Below, piece by piece: positions 35,408 through 47,042 of a stretch of 64,000 nt of DNA (its first letter is position 1; every line of letters starts with the position of its first letter). Source of the stretch: Hetaerina americana. Taxonomy: Eukaryota > Arthropoda > Insecta > Odonata > Calopterygidae. The stretch is from NCBI GenBank assembly GCA_022747635.1, contig JAKTNV010000009.1, positions 29,241,622 through 29,305,621 of the forward strand. The letters run 5' to 3'. Made by a program: the position numbers and the translations under genes. The notes under the pieces are model-generated. The model was not told the origin of the DNA. It searched no databases and was given only the letters and a program-made list of their open reading frames with translations.

Positions 35408-36975
35408 TTTTTAAGGTAATCTACCGGTTAAGGTAGGTTTTTGGATGGACACAACTACCAAACAAATATTTTATTACTCCTAACAAAACACAAAATCCAT
35501 CATCCTACTCTATATCAGGTCCCTCTTCATCTCTGAGTACTTTCTTCCTCTCTTCATCCCGTCCAACATCCCTATCCTGTTCCTTCCCTTTCCTCTTTTG
35601 CCCAACATTCTACCCTCTATCACAGTCTTCAACATCCCACTGCCGGTCAACACCCCCTTCATCCACTTTTCCTGCCTCCATAGGATTGCCCCTAACACAC
35701 CCCTCTCTTCGCCCACCATACCAAGTACTTCCTCATTTGTTTTCTTCTCTGTCCATTTCACCTTCTCCATTCTTCTCCACACCCACATTTCAAAAGCCTC
35801 CAAACTACGTCTATCCTCCTGCTTCAATGACCACGTTTCCGCGCCGTACATAGCTACGCTCCATATCAAAGTTTTTACGAGTCTTTTCTTAACATCCTTA
35901 CTCAAAGTCCCCGTCATCAACTCCCTCCTCCTCGTGAAAGCCTCTTTGCCTAGCGCAATTCTTCTCCTTACGTCCCTACTACTTTGACCGTGTTGGTCCA
36001 AAACACTACCGAGATACGTAAACTGTTCAACCTACTCTAGTTTTTGCCCTCCTATTTTAATGTTAAGCTTGGCCTTTTTCTTTCTAGAAAATCGCATAAC
36101 CTTTGTTTTATTAATATTGATTCTCATCCCATACCTGTCGCACTGAATTTCCAATTCACGCAGCAATGCTTTCAGCCCCTTGGCTGACTGACAAACTAAA
36201 GCTTGGTCATCGGCAAACCTAACTGATTTTACGAATTCCCCACCCACTTTCATTCCTACCTCGAGTTCTTCCCATGCCTCTTTGATCATTTCCTCTGCAT
36301 ACAGGTTGAACAGCATCGGTGATAATGGGCAACCCTGCCTTACACCCCTTCCTAACACTGCCCATCCTGACTCCCCGTTTCCCACCCACACCTGAGCAGT
36401 CTGAGACATGTACAGGTTGCGGATTAGCCTCCTTTCCCTCCAATCTATTCCTATTTTCTGCAATATACTCATTAGTTTTTCCCAATTCACTCTATCAAAA
36501 GCTTTTTCGAAATCTTCGAAACAGGCAAATACCTCCTGGTTGTGTTCTACATTCCTCTCGATTAATAATCTCATTACTGCAATGGCATCACGCGTACCTC
36601 TCCCCTTCCTAAACCCAAACTGATCATCCCCTAAGTAATCATTTGCCCTACTCTCTATCCTTTTGTTTATGATCCTGAGAACCACTTTAGCTGCGTGGGA
36701 TATCAAACTAATTGTCCTATAGTCCTCACATGACGTGGCCTTTACCTTTTTGGGAATAGGAACTAAAACTGATCTCACAAAGTCTTCCGGCCAGATTCCC
36801 TCCTCATAAAACTACGGATCAGCCCATATAGCCTCTTCCTCCCACATTTTCCTAAGCATTTTAAAAGTTCCACGGGAATGTTATCTACCCCCACGGCCTT
36901 ATTTAGTTTCATCTCCCTTAAAGCCCTTTCTATCTCATTGTCTAGTATGCCTGGGTTACTATTGATGTACTGCTA
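35408..36975 (-). mobile_element. FADD-type non-LTR retrotransposon, 5'-truncated copy
   Basis: The copy begins near 36975 inside the linker before the RT domain, covers RT and the C-terminal region, and ends near 35408 after a 3' untranslated tail containing TAACCGGTAGATTACCTT and a short A-rich end. The same tail occurs in the copy at 54552-55425. The 5' end lacks the endonuclease, so this copy was probably dead on arrival, though its RT frame is only lightly damaged. Its family has at least six other, older fragments in this window. Confidence 0.85.
35510..36960 (-). pseudogene. Reverse transcriptase of FADD-type LINE, one stop and one frameshift
   Basis: In the 248-codon part starting at 36778, RT blocks are in order: YRTISLISHAAKVV (residues 20-33), QFGFRKGRGTRDA (53-65), FEDFEKAFD with catalytic Asp 89 (87-95), RQGCPLSPMLFNLY (147-160), FADD with Asp 190 and 191 (188-191), and INKTKVMRF (222-230). 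The frame ends at a TAG (36032-36034). In the related copy near 54797 the codon is CAG, so this is a single C-to-T change. The same frame then runs to 35510 with TYLGSVLDQHG, YGAETWSLKQED and RRMEKVKWTEKKTNEEVLG, the usual C-terminal region. Upstream, EMKLNKAVGVDNIPVELLK is joined through a one-base frameshift near 36808. I do not assign the clade. Confidence 0.9.
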
Positions 36976-37796
36976 AAAACTTTCACTGATGAAAGAGGTC
37001 AGCTCACTGCATGATGTTGATAATGATGCATTAAAACACGGCTCGTGTGTCATTTAAGCTGTGGATTGCGAAAGTTTCCCGAGAAAAAATGAAGAGACCC
37101 TAAGAAACACTTTTAAGAAATCTAGGATGCTTGGTGCACTTCTGAACGCCATTTCCTGTTCGCTAATTCTTTTCCTTCAATTTCACCTTTTCCCATGCCT
37201 ACCCCATTTTGTCGTACACAGGGGTTTCCTTCGCGGTTTTAGCAGCTCAGTTTTCCATCAGCAATCGCCTTGGGAAATTGAACGCCCCAGAGAGACATTA
37301 AATAAGTGAAATTTTACCATAATTTTCCCAACGCTTTCGAAAAATATATTTCCAGTGTCATGAATTGTGATCTGTTTATTGGCTCCTTCCATGGGTGAAT
37401 AAAATGATAATTTTTAGAAGGCAAATGCAGTTCCGATCGATGAAAAATAGCAAGATTTAAGCGCAGAAAAGTTTGTTAATCTTTTAATAGTTATCTCTTA
37501 AGCTCTAGAAATATTCAATTGCGTAGAGGACGGTTTGTGTCGTTTTTTTTCATTTTGATGGAATTCAAATAATCATTGGAGAAAAAAGTCTGCCGTAGAG
37601 TACTAGCTACATAAATGAAAGTAAATTACGACAAAGTCGCTTTTTTAAACACTTAAGTAGTACTGGAATACAAGTTTAGTTCCAGTCAAAGATGTTATAA
37701 TTATTACTGGCATTCCACCGTTACACAATGGTAGAATAACAGTAATATTTTTATGATATATTTCCCTATCCTGACGGAATAAAACCTGACACTCGA
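36976..37796. other. Nothing recognised
   Basis: AT-rich DNA separating two copies of the same LINE in the same orientation. An 82-codon frame at 37061-37309 (+) has no known motif. Confidence 0.5.
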
Positions 37797-38480
37797 ACCC
37801 TACCGTAAAGCCTCATTCAATTCCACATACTTCCTTCCTCCCGTCATTCCGTCCAACTTGTGTGTTGTATTCCTAGCCCTTCGTCGCTTGCCCCACATTC
37901 TCCCCTCTATCACAGTCTTCGACATCCCATTGCCAATCAACACACTCTTCATACAACTATCATGCACCCTTTAGATTTCTTCCAACAGTCTTCTCTCCTT
38001 CCCAACCATGCCTAGCACTTCGTCGTTTGTTTTCCTTTCAGTTTATTTCATCTTCTCTATCCTTCTCCACACCCAAATTTCAAAAGCTTCCAATCTACAC
38101 CTGTCATCTTGCTTCAATAGCCACGTGTCCGCGTCGTAAAAAACACGCTCCGTATCAACGCTTTGACGATACTTTTCATAATGTCCTTGCTAACGTCCCT
38201 GTAATGAATTCTCTTCTTTTGGTGAAATTATCTTTGCCTAATACAATTCTTAATCACATATCCTTGATTTATCTCCAATTCCTGACCCTAATTTGACCAT
38301 TTTGGTCCCAAAAACTCCTAGGATAGATAAAATGTTTCACCTGTTATAGTTTATGAATTACAATTTTCATGTTTAACGTAGCCTTTCTTTTTCTCGAGAA
38401 CCGCTTCCATTTGCTCTTTTGCAATGATTCTAATTTCATACCTACGATGATTTTCAGATATGCTCAGCAATATTTGCAGA
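37797..38480 (-). pseudogene. Older copy of the FADD-type LINE, C-terminal region
   Basis: Aligns along its length with 35520-36190: for example CTATCACAGTCTTCGACATC, TTCAAAAGCTTCCAATCTAC, TTTGACCATTTTGGTCCC and GTTTAACGTAGCCTTTC. It encodes the region after the FADD block, with many stops and small indels. It lies 0.8 kb from the better copy and has the same strand. Confidence 0.85.
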
Positions 38481-38547
38481 GGTTATTATGAGCACCTTAT
38501 GGTTTTTACTTATCGGCTTTGAAAACTGGCAATGTGATCGTGTGACA

Positions 38548-40040
38548 TTTATTTATTTATTTTATTTAGTAAAAATTGTGCACATACAGCAGGATTGCCA
38601 ATTTACAGTGACACGTATAACAGCAACATATAAGGACACAAACATACAAACATCAACAAGACTATACTATTGAGGGAGGTGTGAGAGATGTGTCAGAGAA
38701 AGGTTTATAAATGTGTTGGCTGGGAGTGAGAGGGGGTCAATACTTTCGGGAAGGGAATTCAGTAAAGCGGGGAGACGGAAGAAAAGGGACCGTTTGGTGA
38801 GGGACAATCTGGGAACGGGTTGGTGGAATAAAGAGTGATCGCGGGTAACTCGGGGGGGGGAACTCTGAAATTGATAAGGGAAATTAGTTCAGGACAGTCG
38901 TTAATGGAGTTAAGGGTGTTATGCATGAGTTTTAATCGGATTTTAGACGTAGAGTGGAGAGATTACAAATCGAGAGCGAGGAAAGAAGTGATTCAGTGGG
39001 CGAGTCCCGAAGATGGGGGACTCTGTACTTGACAATTTTACTGAAAAAATTAGTTATCGTGTTAATGGTATTAAGGTTAGATAGGGCAGACATGGACCAT
39101 ATAGGGGAGCAGTAGGTAATTAATGGTAAGATAATGGTTGAGAAATATGCGGTTAGAGATTGTACATCTTTTATTTCTGTGTAGCGGTAAAGTAGACCTA
39201 GAAGAGACATGGCTTTGCATTTAACTGCTTTGATATGACCTGAGAAATTTAGTTTGCGATCAGTTAATACACCAAGATCCTTGACAGAAGCAACACGATT
39301 CAGAGGAACTGAATTAATTTTATAGTTAAAGGTAAGAGGAGATTTTTTTAGGGAGAGAACTAGAGTATTGCATTTATTTGAGTTTAAATTTAGCATCCAT
39401 GTGCTGCACCATTCTGAAATTTTATTTAAAGCCTCCTGAAGGTGGTAGCAATCCGTGGGGGAATTAATTTCCTTAAAAATTTTGCAGTCGTCGGCATATA
39501 GTAACGTGTGGGCTAGGGAGGTCGGGACTAGGGAAGCTAAGTCATCAATGTACAGATTAAAAAGATATGGTCCGAGAATACTACCTTGAGGAACTCCAGA
39601 TGTCACAGAGGACCAAGGAGATGAGGCGCCAGATAGTATTACTCGCTGATTTCTATTCGAAAGAAAGCTGGTCAGTAATTTGAGAAAGTTTCCATGAACG
39701 TTAAAACGCTGACTGAGTTTATTAATGAGGAGGTTATGATTGAGGGAGTCGAAGGCGGCATCTAATTGAGTCTTACTTGTTATCGCACTAACAGCGTGGT
39801 GTTGAAAAAGTGCTAAATTGGTCAAGCATGACCTGCCCGGAAGGAAACCATGTTGGTTGCTAGACAGAAAAGGGGAAGTAAAATAATAAAGTCTGTTGAG
39901 AATAATCCTCTCGCAAACAGAAGAAAGAATAGGTAGTAAAGAGATAGGGCGATAGTTAGATATTTCATTTTTAATTCCAGTTTTAAGAATAGGGATAACA
40001 TTAGCGGATTTGCTTGAGTCTTCGCAAATGCCCTCGTTTG
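38548..40040 (-). mobile_element. YADD-type LINE with (AAAT)n tail, 5'-truncated
   Basis: Read on the - strand the element starts within the RT domain near 40040, includes most of RT and the C-terminal region, and ends in ACTAAATAAAATAAATAAAT at about 38551-38570, with more AAAT units. The tail resembles that of the SINE at 19330-19545. It sits directly beside an older FADD-type LINE fragment (37797-38480). Confidence 0.85.
38932..40040 (-). pseudogene. Reverse transcriptase of YADD-type LINE, Jockey/CR1-like
   Basis: Before the first Met, the - strand encodes VIPILKTGIKNEISNYRPIS and, further on, NQHGFLPGRSCLTNL, the usual start of the RT domain. The 297-codon frame from 39825 then has QLDAAFDSLNHNLLINKL (residues 20-37), SGVPQGSILGPYLFNLYIDD (76-95), LLYADDCKIF with YADD (108-117), LNLNSNKCNTLVL, VKDLGVLTDRKLNF and LITYCSPIWS. 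Block A normally reads xDFSKAFD; here the residues before AFD are shortened, which fits a small internal deletion of the first catalytic Asp region. The frame stops at a TAA (38932-38934). Codons after a shift continue with LMHNTLNSINDCPELISLI, so the C-terminus is broken as well. Confidence 0.9.
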
Positions 40041-40249
40041 CTCAAAAGTTCAAATCTAATTTGGTAATAACGGGATCACTGTGTTAATAATGCATCACTA
40101 AAAGGGTCTTTTGTGAACCCTCTTTTGGTCACTTAGAGCTGTATCGTTCTCCTAAGTGTATAGTGTACGTTCATTTTGCAAAGCCAACGCCCTAGGATAA
40201 TGGAAATTATTTTGACAGGCCTACAGTGTTGGTACCTAAAATTTGATCA

Positions 40250-40568
40250 CACATTTGTAGAGTGTTTTATGTTGCATGTTCATGTGGTGGTGGAGTTTCG
40301 CATTCTTGCTTGTTGTGTCCTGGCTTGCGTTTTTTTATGGCTTTTGTGCTGCATCCTGGGGTGCAGTTGTTTGTTTTGTTGATTTATGGTATGTGTTTGC
40401 ATGAGTGTTGGATGAAGGGATTTTTGCATGAGTTTCTGCGCTGCTATGGGTGTAATTTTCCATGTTGTTGTTTTGCATGTGGTATTGTTCCTTTTTACGG
40501 TTGGTGACCTAACACCCCCCGCCACACGCCCTTGCGGTGGCTTGCGGGGTATTATGTAGATGTAATGA
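40250..40568 (+). repeat. GC-hairpin repeat, long copy
   Basis: Landmarks in order: AGAGTGTTTTATGTTGCATG, TTCATGTGGTGGTGGAGTTT, GGGGTGCAGTTGTTTG, ATGTGGTATTGTTCC, TGACCTAACACCCCCCGCC and CCTTGCGGTGGCTTGCGGGG, with ATTATGTAGATGTAATG at the end. Several frames of 68-100 codons lie in it, but the homologous positions in other copies are interrupted, so they are not genes. Confidence 0.9.
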
Positions 40569-42049
40569 CTGGCAACAGCCATCCCTCGAAAACACTCGTT
40601 TCCCCGTGAAGTTCACTTGGACATTATGTACCTTTTATTCTTTATCTCCATTATGCATTTCTCCAGCACTTGAAAAGGGTCGAATTCCCGTAAATTCCCT
40701 TTGCAGAGCATAGTCGTCATATTTTGTGAATGTATGGGCAACAAAAGAAAACCTTAGATTGTGCACGTTAGCTGTCCAACTAACCTATCAATGTCTACGG
40801 GGAGTTACCGGAATATATTTTCGCAGTCATTGGAGTGGTAGAGGAAGTAAAGTTCCGACAATAGAGTCACTCAATCCAATGAAGAATTCTTTTTGAATTG
40901 TACCTTTATACACTTCCTTTCATAAACGCAAGTGCATATTTGGCCCTTTATGAAAGTCCTTAAGGCGTGAATCAGTCAATCCTTTATTTGACGTCAATCG
41001 TTACTCTCTTGCGATATAAGCGAAGCGCGTATTTTTTGTCTCTCGCATTAAGGATATATCAGAGAGTTCAAATGACAAATACCCGGAACATTATTTAAAA
41101 AGGCTGTAATGAATAGGGTTCTTTGAAGTTTTCAATGATGAATCGCAAGTCGTATAATTGAACAATGAAACACTTGTGGTAAAGTCGTGTGTCTAAGCAA
41201 CTTTTGCCGTTACGAAGGACCTTTGATAGAGAACGCATTATTATCGGAAAAATTGAACGCCGTGATTAAGCATTCCTTTATTGAAAGAATAATGATGTGA
41301 TGTTTTCTTAAGCGAGTTACCAGCTATTTGGTTTGAAAAGCTTTATAATGCTAATACATATACGTATACCAGTGCGTCAAATTCATTTTCTGCCTCGGTT
41401 TCTTAGAAAGCGAGAATTCTTATCTTATTATTAAACGGTGCAATTCACATTCCCACCACGGATTTTCAGCAGGTTTTCCGCTCAGCCACACTGTGAAATT
41501 GCTTTAAATTAAAATTGTATTGATCTCAGGAACTCCCCTTTCAAGAAATGTATTTTGTAGTACTTTTAAGCAAAAATACCTCGTTATGCATGTCACCATT
41601 TACTCGGCTGTTAGAATTGGCCGTAAAAAATGGAACAAATGTAACTCAATTCCAATTAAGGTTTCTCTGTTAGTGGCAAAGCATCTACACATGCAAGGGA
41701 ACCTTATGGACACCGTTAGTGTCTGTGGTAAAGGGTTATTCCATTCTAGGCATAGAGAACCAACTTATTATATGTCACTAGCTGAAATACCTGTTGAAAA
41801 TCTGAGATTTAATGAATAATAAGTATAGTGGTGGTGATTAGAAATTAGAATATTGATGCAAATATGGTTTCTGATTCAAAATACATTATGCTTCTCTATT
41901 GTGACAGAATTTTGGTTCGTGTAACTTTTATCCAAGGAATTCCGCCTGTAAAGTTAGATTTTGGATGATCCCAAATCCTATTCTCGTACTTCTATGTTTT
42001 CACGAGAACAAAATTTCCCCCAACCGTTTTCTTTACGCTCTTCGTATTT
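40569..42049. other. Nothing recognised
   Basis: AT-rich DNA. A 99-codon frame at 41520-41819 (+) has ordinary composition but no motif I recognise and no supporting context. Confidence 0.45.
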
Positions 42050-42250
42050 CTCACAGAATTACTCTATTCACCCCCCTCCCCCCAAATTCTAACCTTCAGC
42101 GGTTGTCTTCCTCTTATTTTTTTTCTACTATATATTTCGCAGCACCCACGACTCAGAAATCACCTATCTACATTCATCCTCTTGCCTCACAGACCAGATT
42201 TGGCACCCATAGTAGGGGGCTATGTTCCAGATTTAAGTTTTTATTGATCT
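42050..42250 (-). mobile_element. Degenerate fragment of the FADD-type LINE
   Basis: CATCCTCTTGCCTCACAGACC near 42175 parallels TACTCTTGCCTCACAAACC at about 62684-62702 in another fragment. The rest is heavily diverged, so this assignment rests mainly on the second fragment. Confidence 0.35.
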
Positions 42251-42664
42251 TATATTCACATCTTTATTTAGTGGCATTCTCGTCAAATATGCAATAGTAA
42301 AATGTCCAAAAATTTGTTTGTAACGTTTATCCTGCGGGACGTACACGGGTAAAATGTTTTCATCAATACCTATTCCCATTACGTTCCCTAAATGTCTCTA
42401 GATTCTGTCTATGAATTCTGTTTTATCTCCAACTGTTGGTTCCAAAATTATTCAAATGCATCTTCGTCATATAATCGAAACGCCAAAAAATTACTTACTG
42501 CAGGTGTGAGACTCTTTATGCTTCTAATACTACTTTTCCACAATGGCAACATGCCCTGAAACCAGCAATTATTTTCAGTTTGAAAGAGCGAGGCAATAAT
42601 GATAACTGAAATTAAATTTCTTGTGAAGTGTATTATATACTCATGATCATATTATTAATTCAGA
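42251..42664. other. Nothing recognised
   Basis: AT-rich DNA before a well-preserved SINE. Confidence 0.55.
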
Positions 42665-42978
42665 GCGTCTAGGGAGGGGATCGAGATGATGCGGGGGCTA
42701 ACGTACTGGCTTCCCACCCTGAGGGCGCGGGTTCAAATCCCGGCGGTGTTGAATATTTTTCAGAGGTATCTCGATCCCTACTTGAGGTGCTTTGTGGAGG
42801 GCATTTTGAGTGAGTACGCCGTCCGTCGGATGGGACGTTAAACTGCGGACCCCTTGGCGCCTTTCGTAAAGAGTAGGCTAATGCCGACGCTGGGTTTCTC
42901 TCCACCCTTCATCCTTTCCTGTCCATCCCCTATGGCGCAAATGACCTTAGCTGTCGGTCGTCTCCCCTAAAAACTACT
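42665..42978 (+). mobile_element. tRNA-derived SINE family A, best copy
   Basis: The tRNA-like head has an A-box-like stretch near 42678-42695 and the B box GGGTTCAAATCCC (42729-42741). The body contains GTCCGTCGGATGGGACGTTA (about 42821-42840), AACTGCGGACCCCTTGGCGC and GTAGGCTAATGCCGACGC. It ends in AAAACTACTACTACTATGC, a short ACT-type 3' repeat. Similar GGATGGGACGTTAAACTG-type bodies are widespread in invertebrate SINEs as I recall. Two or three more copies or fragments lie in this window. A 78-codon frame on the - strand inside it is chance. Confidence 0.9.
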
Positions 42979-44099
42979 ACTACTATGCGTCTACGTAACG
43001 TGGTCCGAGTTCAGGTTTTCTTATTACGATAGTCAAATGGTATGATACCCTATCTCTTTCTTTTTCTCTAGTCTTCTCCCCTCGCCTTCACGATCAGTAC
43101 TCAATCCTTCGCCATCTCTCTCTCTCCCTTTCCCCCGCTCTCCTCCTCTTGCCTTCGCGTGCAATCCTGTGAGCTGATGCATCTGTTTCTCTCTAAACTC
43201 TACAGTATTCTTCCCTTTCGCTTCCCAACTGCTGTTTGGCCAACCGGTCTCTTTTTCATTGGCTATTATAAGATATTATCGGCTTGATGGCAAAAGAGTC
43301 CATTCAATCTCTAACTCGTCCCAATAAAGACGTTTTATTATGACAATTATTATTAGTTTATTTCATTAGATTCTTGACTCTAACTATCTCATTGTACATT
43401 TCATGTCTCAGAACCTTGCAACGTTGTATAGCCTGATGATTTCATTACGAATCTCCATAATTTTTATTGTCATAACTAGTATGACGAAAAATGCTGGAGA
43501 ATATAGCCATTGTTTTTAGAAGTGACAAGTTTTTAAGTGGGGTATTAGGTCAAATAGCGCTAAGTTTTGTGTACAACAACTCTCTGGTAATTTCAACGGT
43601 GTGAATCATATCTGTTAAGTTCAGGATTGGAAAAGTTAGAAATTGATGTATGCAGAGTTTAATCTCCTTTACATAACCTAAAGGTATTTCTATTTTCATA
43701 ATTTCTCGGTTGAATTAAATCCTAAAAATCTCCTATGTAGTTGAAAAACTTTTACTGGCGGAAGTGCTGATCTCATTCAGCTGCCTTTATGCAATCAAGG
43801 AGAATGATGGATATAAAATTTTGACATTAATATAATTGATAATGAGGCTTTACCATTCACATGTGTGTATTTTCAACCAATGATGTGATAAAATCGATTT
43901 TATTCGAGAAAACGTATGTACACACCGTGATAGTCCGATAGGACAGCAATATCGTCATGTAATATGAAATTTTAACTTTTCTCAGCGGTATTGGATCCAT
44001 GCCGCTCCAACAACAATCGATCCGACCTCCGACTTCTCACCGTGATTCATTGGTCCTCGCTGGAAACCTGTTGTGAATCGAGTGGGATTGACGTCGCAA
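42979..44099. other. Pyrimidine-rich patch then AT-rich DNA
   Basis: 43050-43190 is C/T-rich with CTCTCTCTCTCTCC. The remainder is AT-rich without element ends. Confidence 0.5.
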
Positions 44100-44800
44100 T
44101 GTTAGCAGAAATGTTTACTCCCTATTAACTCAACGAGAAGATCAGATAAGTGCGCAAGCGGCTCGGGGAGCGCGGATGGGAAAGGGTTTAGACTCTTCGA
44201 GTCACCGCGCCGATTGAGAGAGACGGAGTGTTGCGTGCCGAGCTCTGCATTCACACAAACACGCTCACGCACGCACGCACTCACTCGGGGTGAATTCTCC
44301 TTTCGTTCCCTTCCTAAAACCTCAATCCCGTCTCATTGAAATGTGTCCGCTTTGAATGTGCGCGTACTTACACGCATAAGGGCACAAAGGGAGTCGAGGC
44401 CCGAAAAGGACGTTGATTGAGGGAGAGTCGAGTGAGGGCTGAGGGGTAGGAGGACTGTGAGAGTAGGAGAGGGATGAAGGGGGGTTGAAATGGGGAGGGC
44501 ATGAGGTGCTAGGGGACCAAGAAGGAAGAGCCAAGGAGGAAGGGTCCTTTTGAATGAGGGGAAGGGGCGTGGGGAGAAATGAATGGGCGTAGAAAGGAGG
44601 TTCGGATATCCGTTTCAACTGGTCGATCTGAATCCAAATGGCCTTAAGGGGGTCGAGGAAAGGACCTACATCCCTCCTTTTCATGGATATCGACCGACTA
44701 TTATGGGCTACGCGTCCGAGTCGTGAAGTGTTTAAATATTTTTTGGGGGTGCAATTCACTCCGCGTGGAACTGAATGGACTCCACAGTGCATGCCCGAAC
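44100..44800. other. CpG-containing, purine-rich block
   Basis: A CACG/CGCA microsatellite-like stretch lies at about 44258-44282, and 44400-44600 is purine-rich on the + strand. The 156-codon - strand frame here is Ser/Pro-rich low complexity and is not called. Confidence 0.45.
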
Positions 44801-46689
44801 GACTTGCAACGCAAACACGAGAATGAAAGAGATGTTTTGATGCAGGTCATACGTTAATATTTATATTAACTCGCTTTCATATCCACTATTGTGCCAATCA
44901 ATGATTTCTCCGCAGGTTCTTTGATTTGGAACCGCTTGAGATACGAATGCATTTTCAAGTTCAGTTATATCTGTGTGATATCACAATATATCGATTTTTT
45001 TAATCCACAAAATCGATAGGAATTGTTTGGCGGGTCAGTTTATGATGCCAACATAATAATTTTTACTATATTGTTGATATTGCTAGTCGATATTTACCAG
45101 ATAGTAACCGTCACGTAGATACATTGACATCATATAGATATTTCTTTAATATCAAGGCACGATATTGGAAAAAATGTAGTAAAGCACTTACCTAGATTAG
45201 ATCTAGAAATGGTACTTTTCTTAGTCTATTGGCATAATTTCTATTTTATCATTTTTAGGATCTGGTTTAGAATTATTAATTTTAAAATGCAGTCGTGACC
45301 TTCGAAATTTCGTTCGCCAACGAAGAAATGCAAGGCGAGTCCAATCGAGGCCCGGATACCGGGCACTCACCGCTCACAGCTTATTTCAGGCTATCATTCA
45401 TTCAGATTTCTTACTTTTGATGACGAAGTATGATTTATCACAAATGGAGACGTTCATTAGTATTTTTTCTTCTTCTGCGAGAGTGGAAAAAGGTAACTAC
45501 ATGAAAAAACATTAACAGTAATATGTAATTGGCTGTTTTTGCACAAATCAGCCAACAATCATAAGCTTAGTAAATAAAGTCTTATTAGCTTTCTGTGCTT
45601 AGAGCTTAAAATTATATGCCTGCTTTGATTACTTTAGGAGAGAGTGAATTTCAATGTATCCACCACATGTTTTGTATCTCACGCCATGTTGGAACCTTAA
45701 TATTTTGAAAACCGTCGGAGATATTGGACTACAGATCGTTATTTCTTTATTTCTCTTTAAATTCTACAACTTATCATCAGAAAATTAAAAGATGCAAAGT
45801 AGATTATTGTTCATTTTTACGTGGAATTTCCCATAATATCCTGACATTGGCAATATTTCGTAGAAAACTTACTTCTCGGTAAAGCTTTAACTGTGTGAAA
45901 TCAAACATTCAGAGAAGAGAGGGTCATTAGTTAACTTTCCCGGATGTCATCTTTGGCTGTCCTGATACAAGCCCGGGTTTAGCTGATGGCATTCAAAGAC
46001 GCCCCTCTAGGTATGATCTAGGAACACTCCCATTAGCAGCTGTGGTACTGAAGTACAGTTAAAGTTCTTAATGGGTATATTTGATAACTCTTTAGCTGAC
46101 GCATGGACCGTGGCAAAGGAAGACGAGGGATCGATAGGAGCCTCCGAAATCTCGCGTAGAATGCGGTGGCTGAAGATAGAATCGACGAATAAAGTATTAG
46201 GCGAAAAATAACGCTGGAGAGGAAATGGTAGTATGGAGGACATAATGGAAAAAAAGGACAACGAAACTGGGCTACAAAGCTGCCCGACCATTTAGACCTA
46301 CTCACTCTGAATGCAAAAACTTATAGGAAGAACTGTTATTGGTATTCTTTCTTCATGTAAGAACTATTTATATATTAAGCTAAGGGTGTGGGTGATCAGA
46401 TCAGTTCACGCGTTACACCCTTAGGACTTAAACGTGACGCGTAAGATGGCCCACGTTCATCTTTTAAGGCTAAGCCGCTAAGATCAATCAAGGGCGAGAA
46501 CGAATCCCCAAGTTCTTCAATCAGGTACGATCATGACTTACACTCCCGCGAAACGAGTGATTAAAAACACACATTGCTCACAAAAACGCACAAGTTATTC
46601 CAAATAGAAGCGAAGTTAAATGGAAAAAGTTGTTTCTTCACTATTATGTAATTAGATAAAATAATGAACGAGCAATGATTACCGCTACC
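44801..46689. other. AT-rich DNA, nothing recognised
   Basis: A small GC hairpin, GCCCGG ATA CCGGGC, lies at about 45351-45364. Frames of 90-94 codons at 46007-46305 overlap one another on the same strand and have no recognised motif. Confidence 0.5.
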
Positions 46690-47042
46690 TGTAGCGTTGG
46701 GTCACATTCTCTACCTGTGTCTTTGGGGGAGGAGACCGTTGCATGTCCATGTGGTAGTGGAATTTCGCCTTCTTACTTTTCAAATTCTAGGTTGCACTTT
46801 TTTGGATAAATTTTGTCTGCACCTTTAGGTGCAATTGTTTGTTAGTTGATGGTATATGTATTTGCATGCGTGTAAGTTGAAAGGATTTTTTCATGAATTT
46901 ATATGCCACCGTGGGTATAGGTTTGGGTGGGGTGAGTTTATTTTGCATGTGGTTTTGTTCCCTTTTACGGGTGGTGACCTAACAACCCCCGCCACATACC
47001 CTTGCGGCGGCTTGCGGGGTATTATGTAGATATAGATGATAT
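46690..47042 (+). repeat. GC-hairpin repeat, full-length or near full-length copy
   Basis: Begins at TAGCGTTGGGTCACATTCTC, the same 5' landmark as the copy at 23444-23800, and runs through GTTGCATGTCCATGTGGT, AGGTGCAATTGTTTG, TGCATGTGGTTTTGTTCCC and GGTGACCTAACAACCCCCGC to CTTGCGGGGTATTATGTAG and ATATAGATG. Agreement of the two 5' ends suggests the element starts near this point. Confidence 0.9.

Noticed and set aside
40262..40582. Frames of 81 and 100 codons within the hairpin repeat
   Set aside because: Homologous positions in the copies at 23444-23800 and 46690-47042 are interrupted, so the repeat is non-coding.
43436..43458. CCTGATGA followed by CGAATC as another hammerhead core
   Set aside because: No stem II and no GAAA; likely chance.
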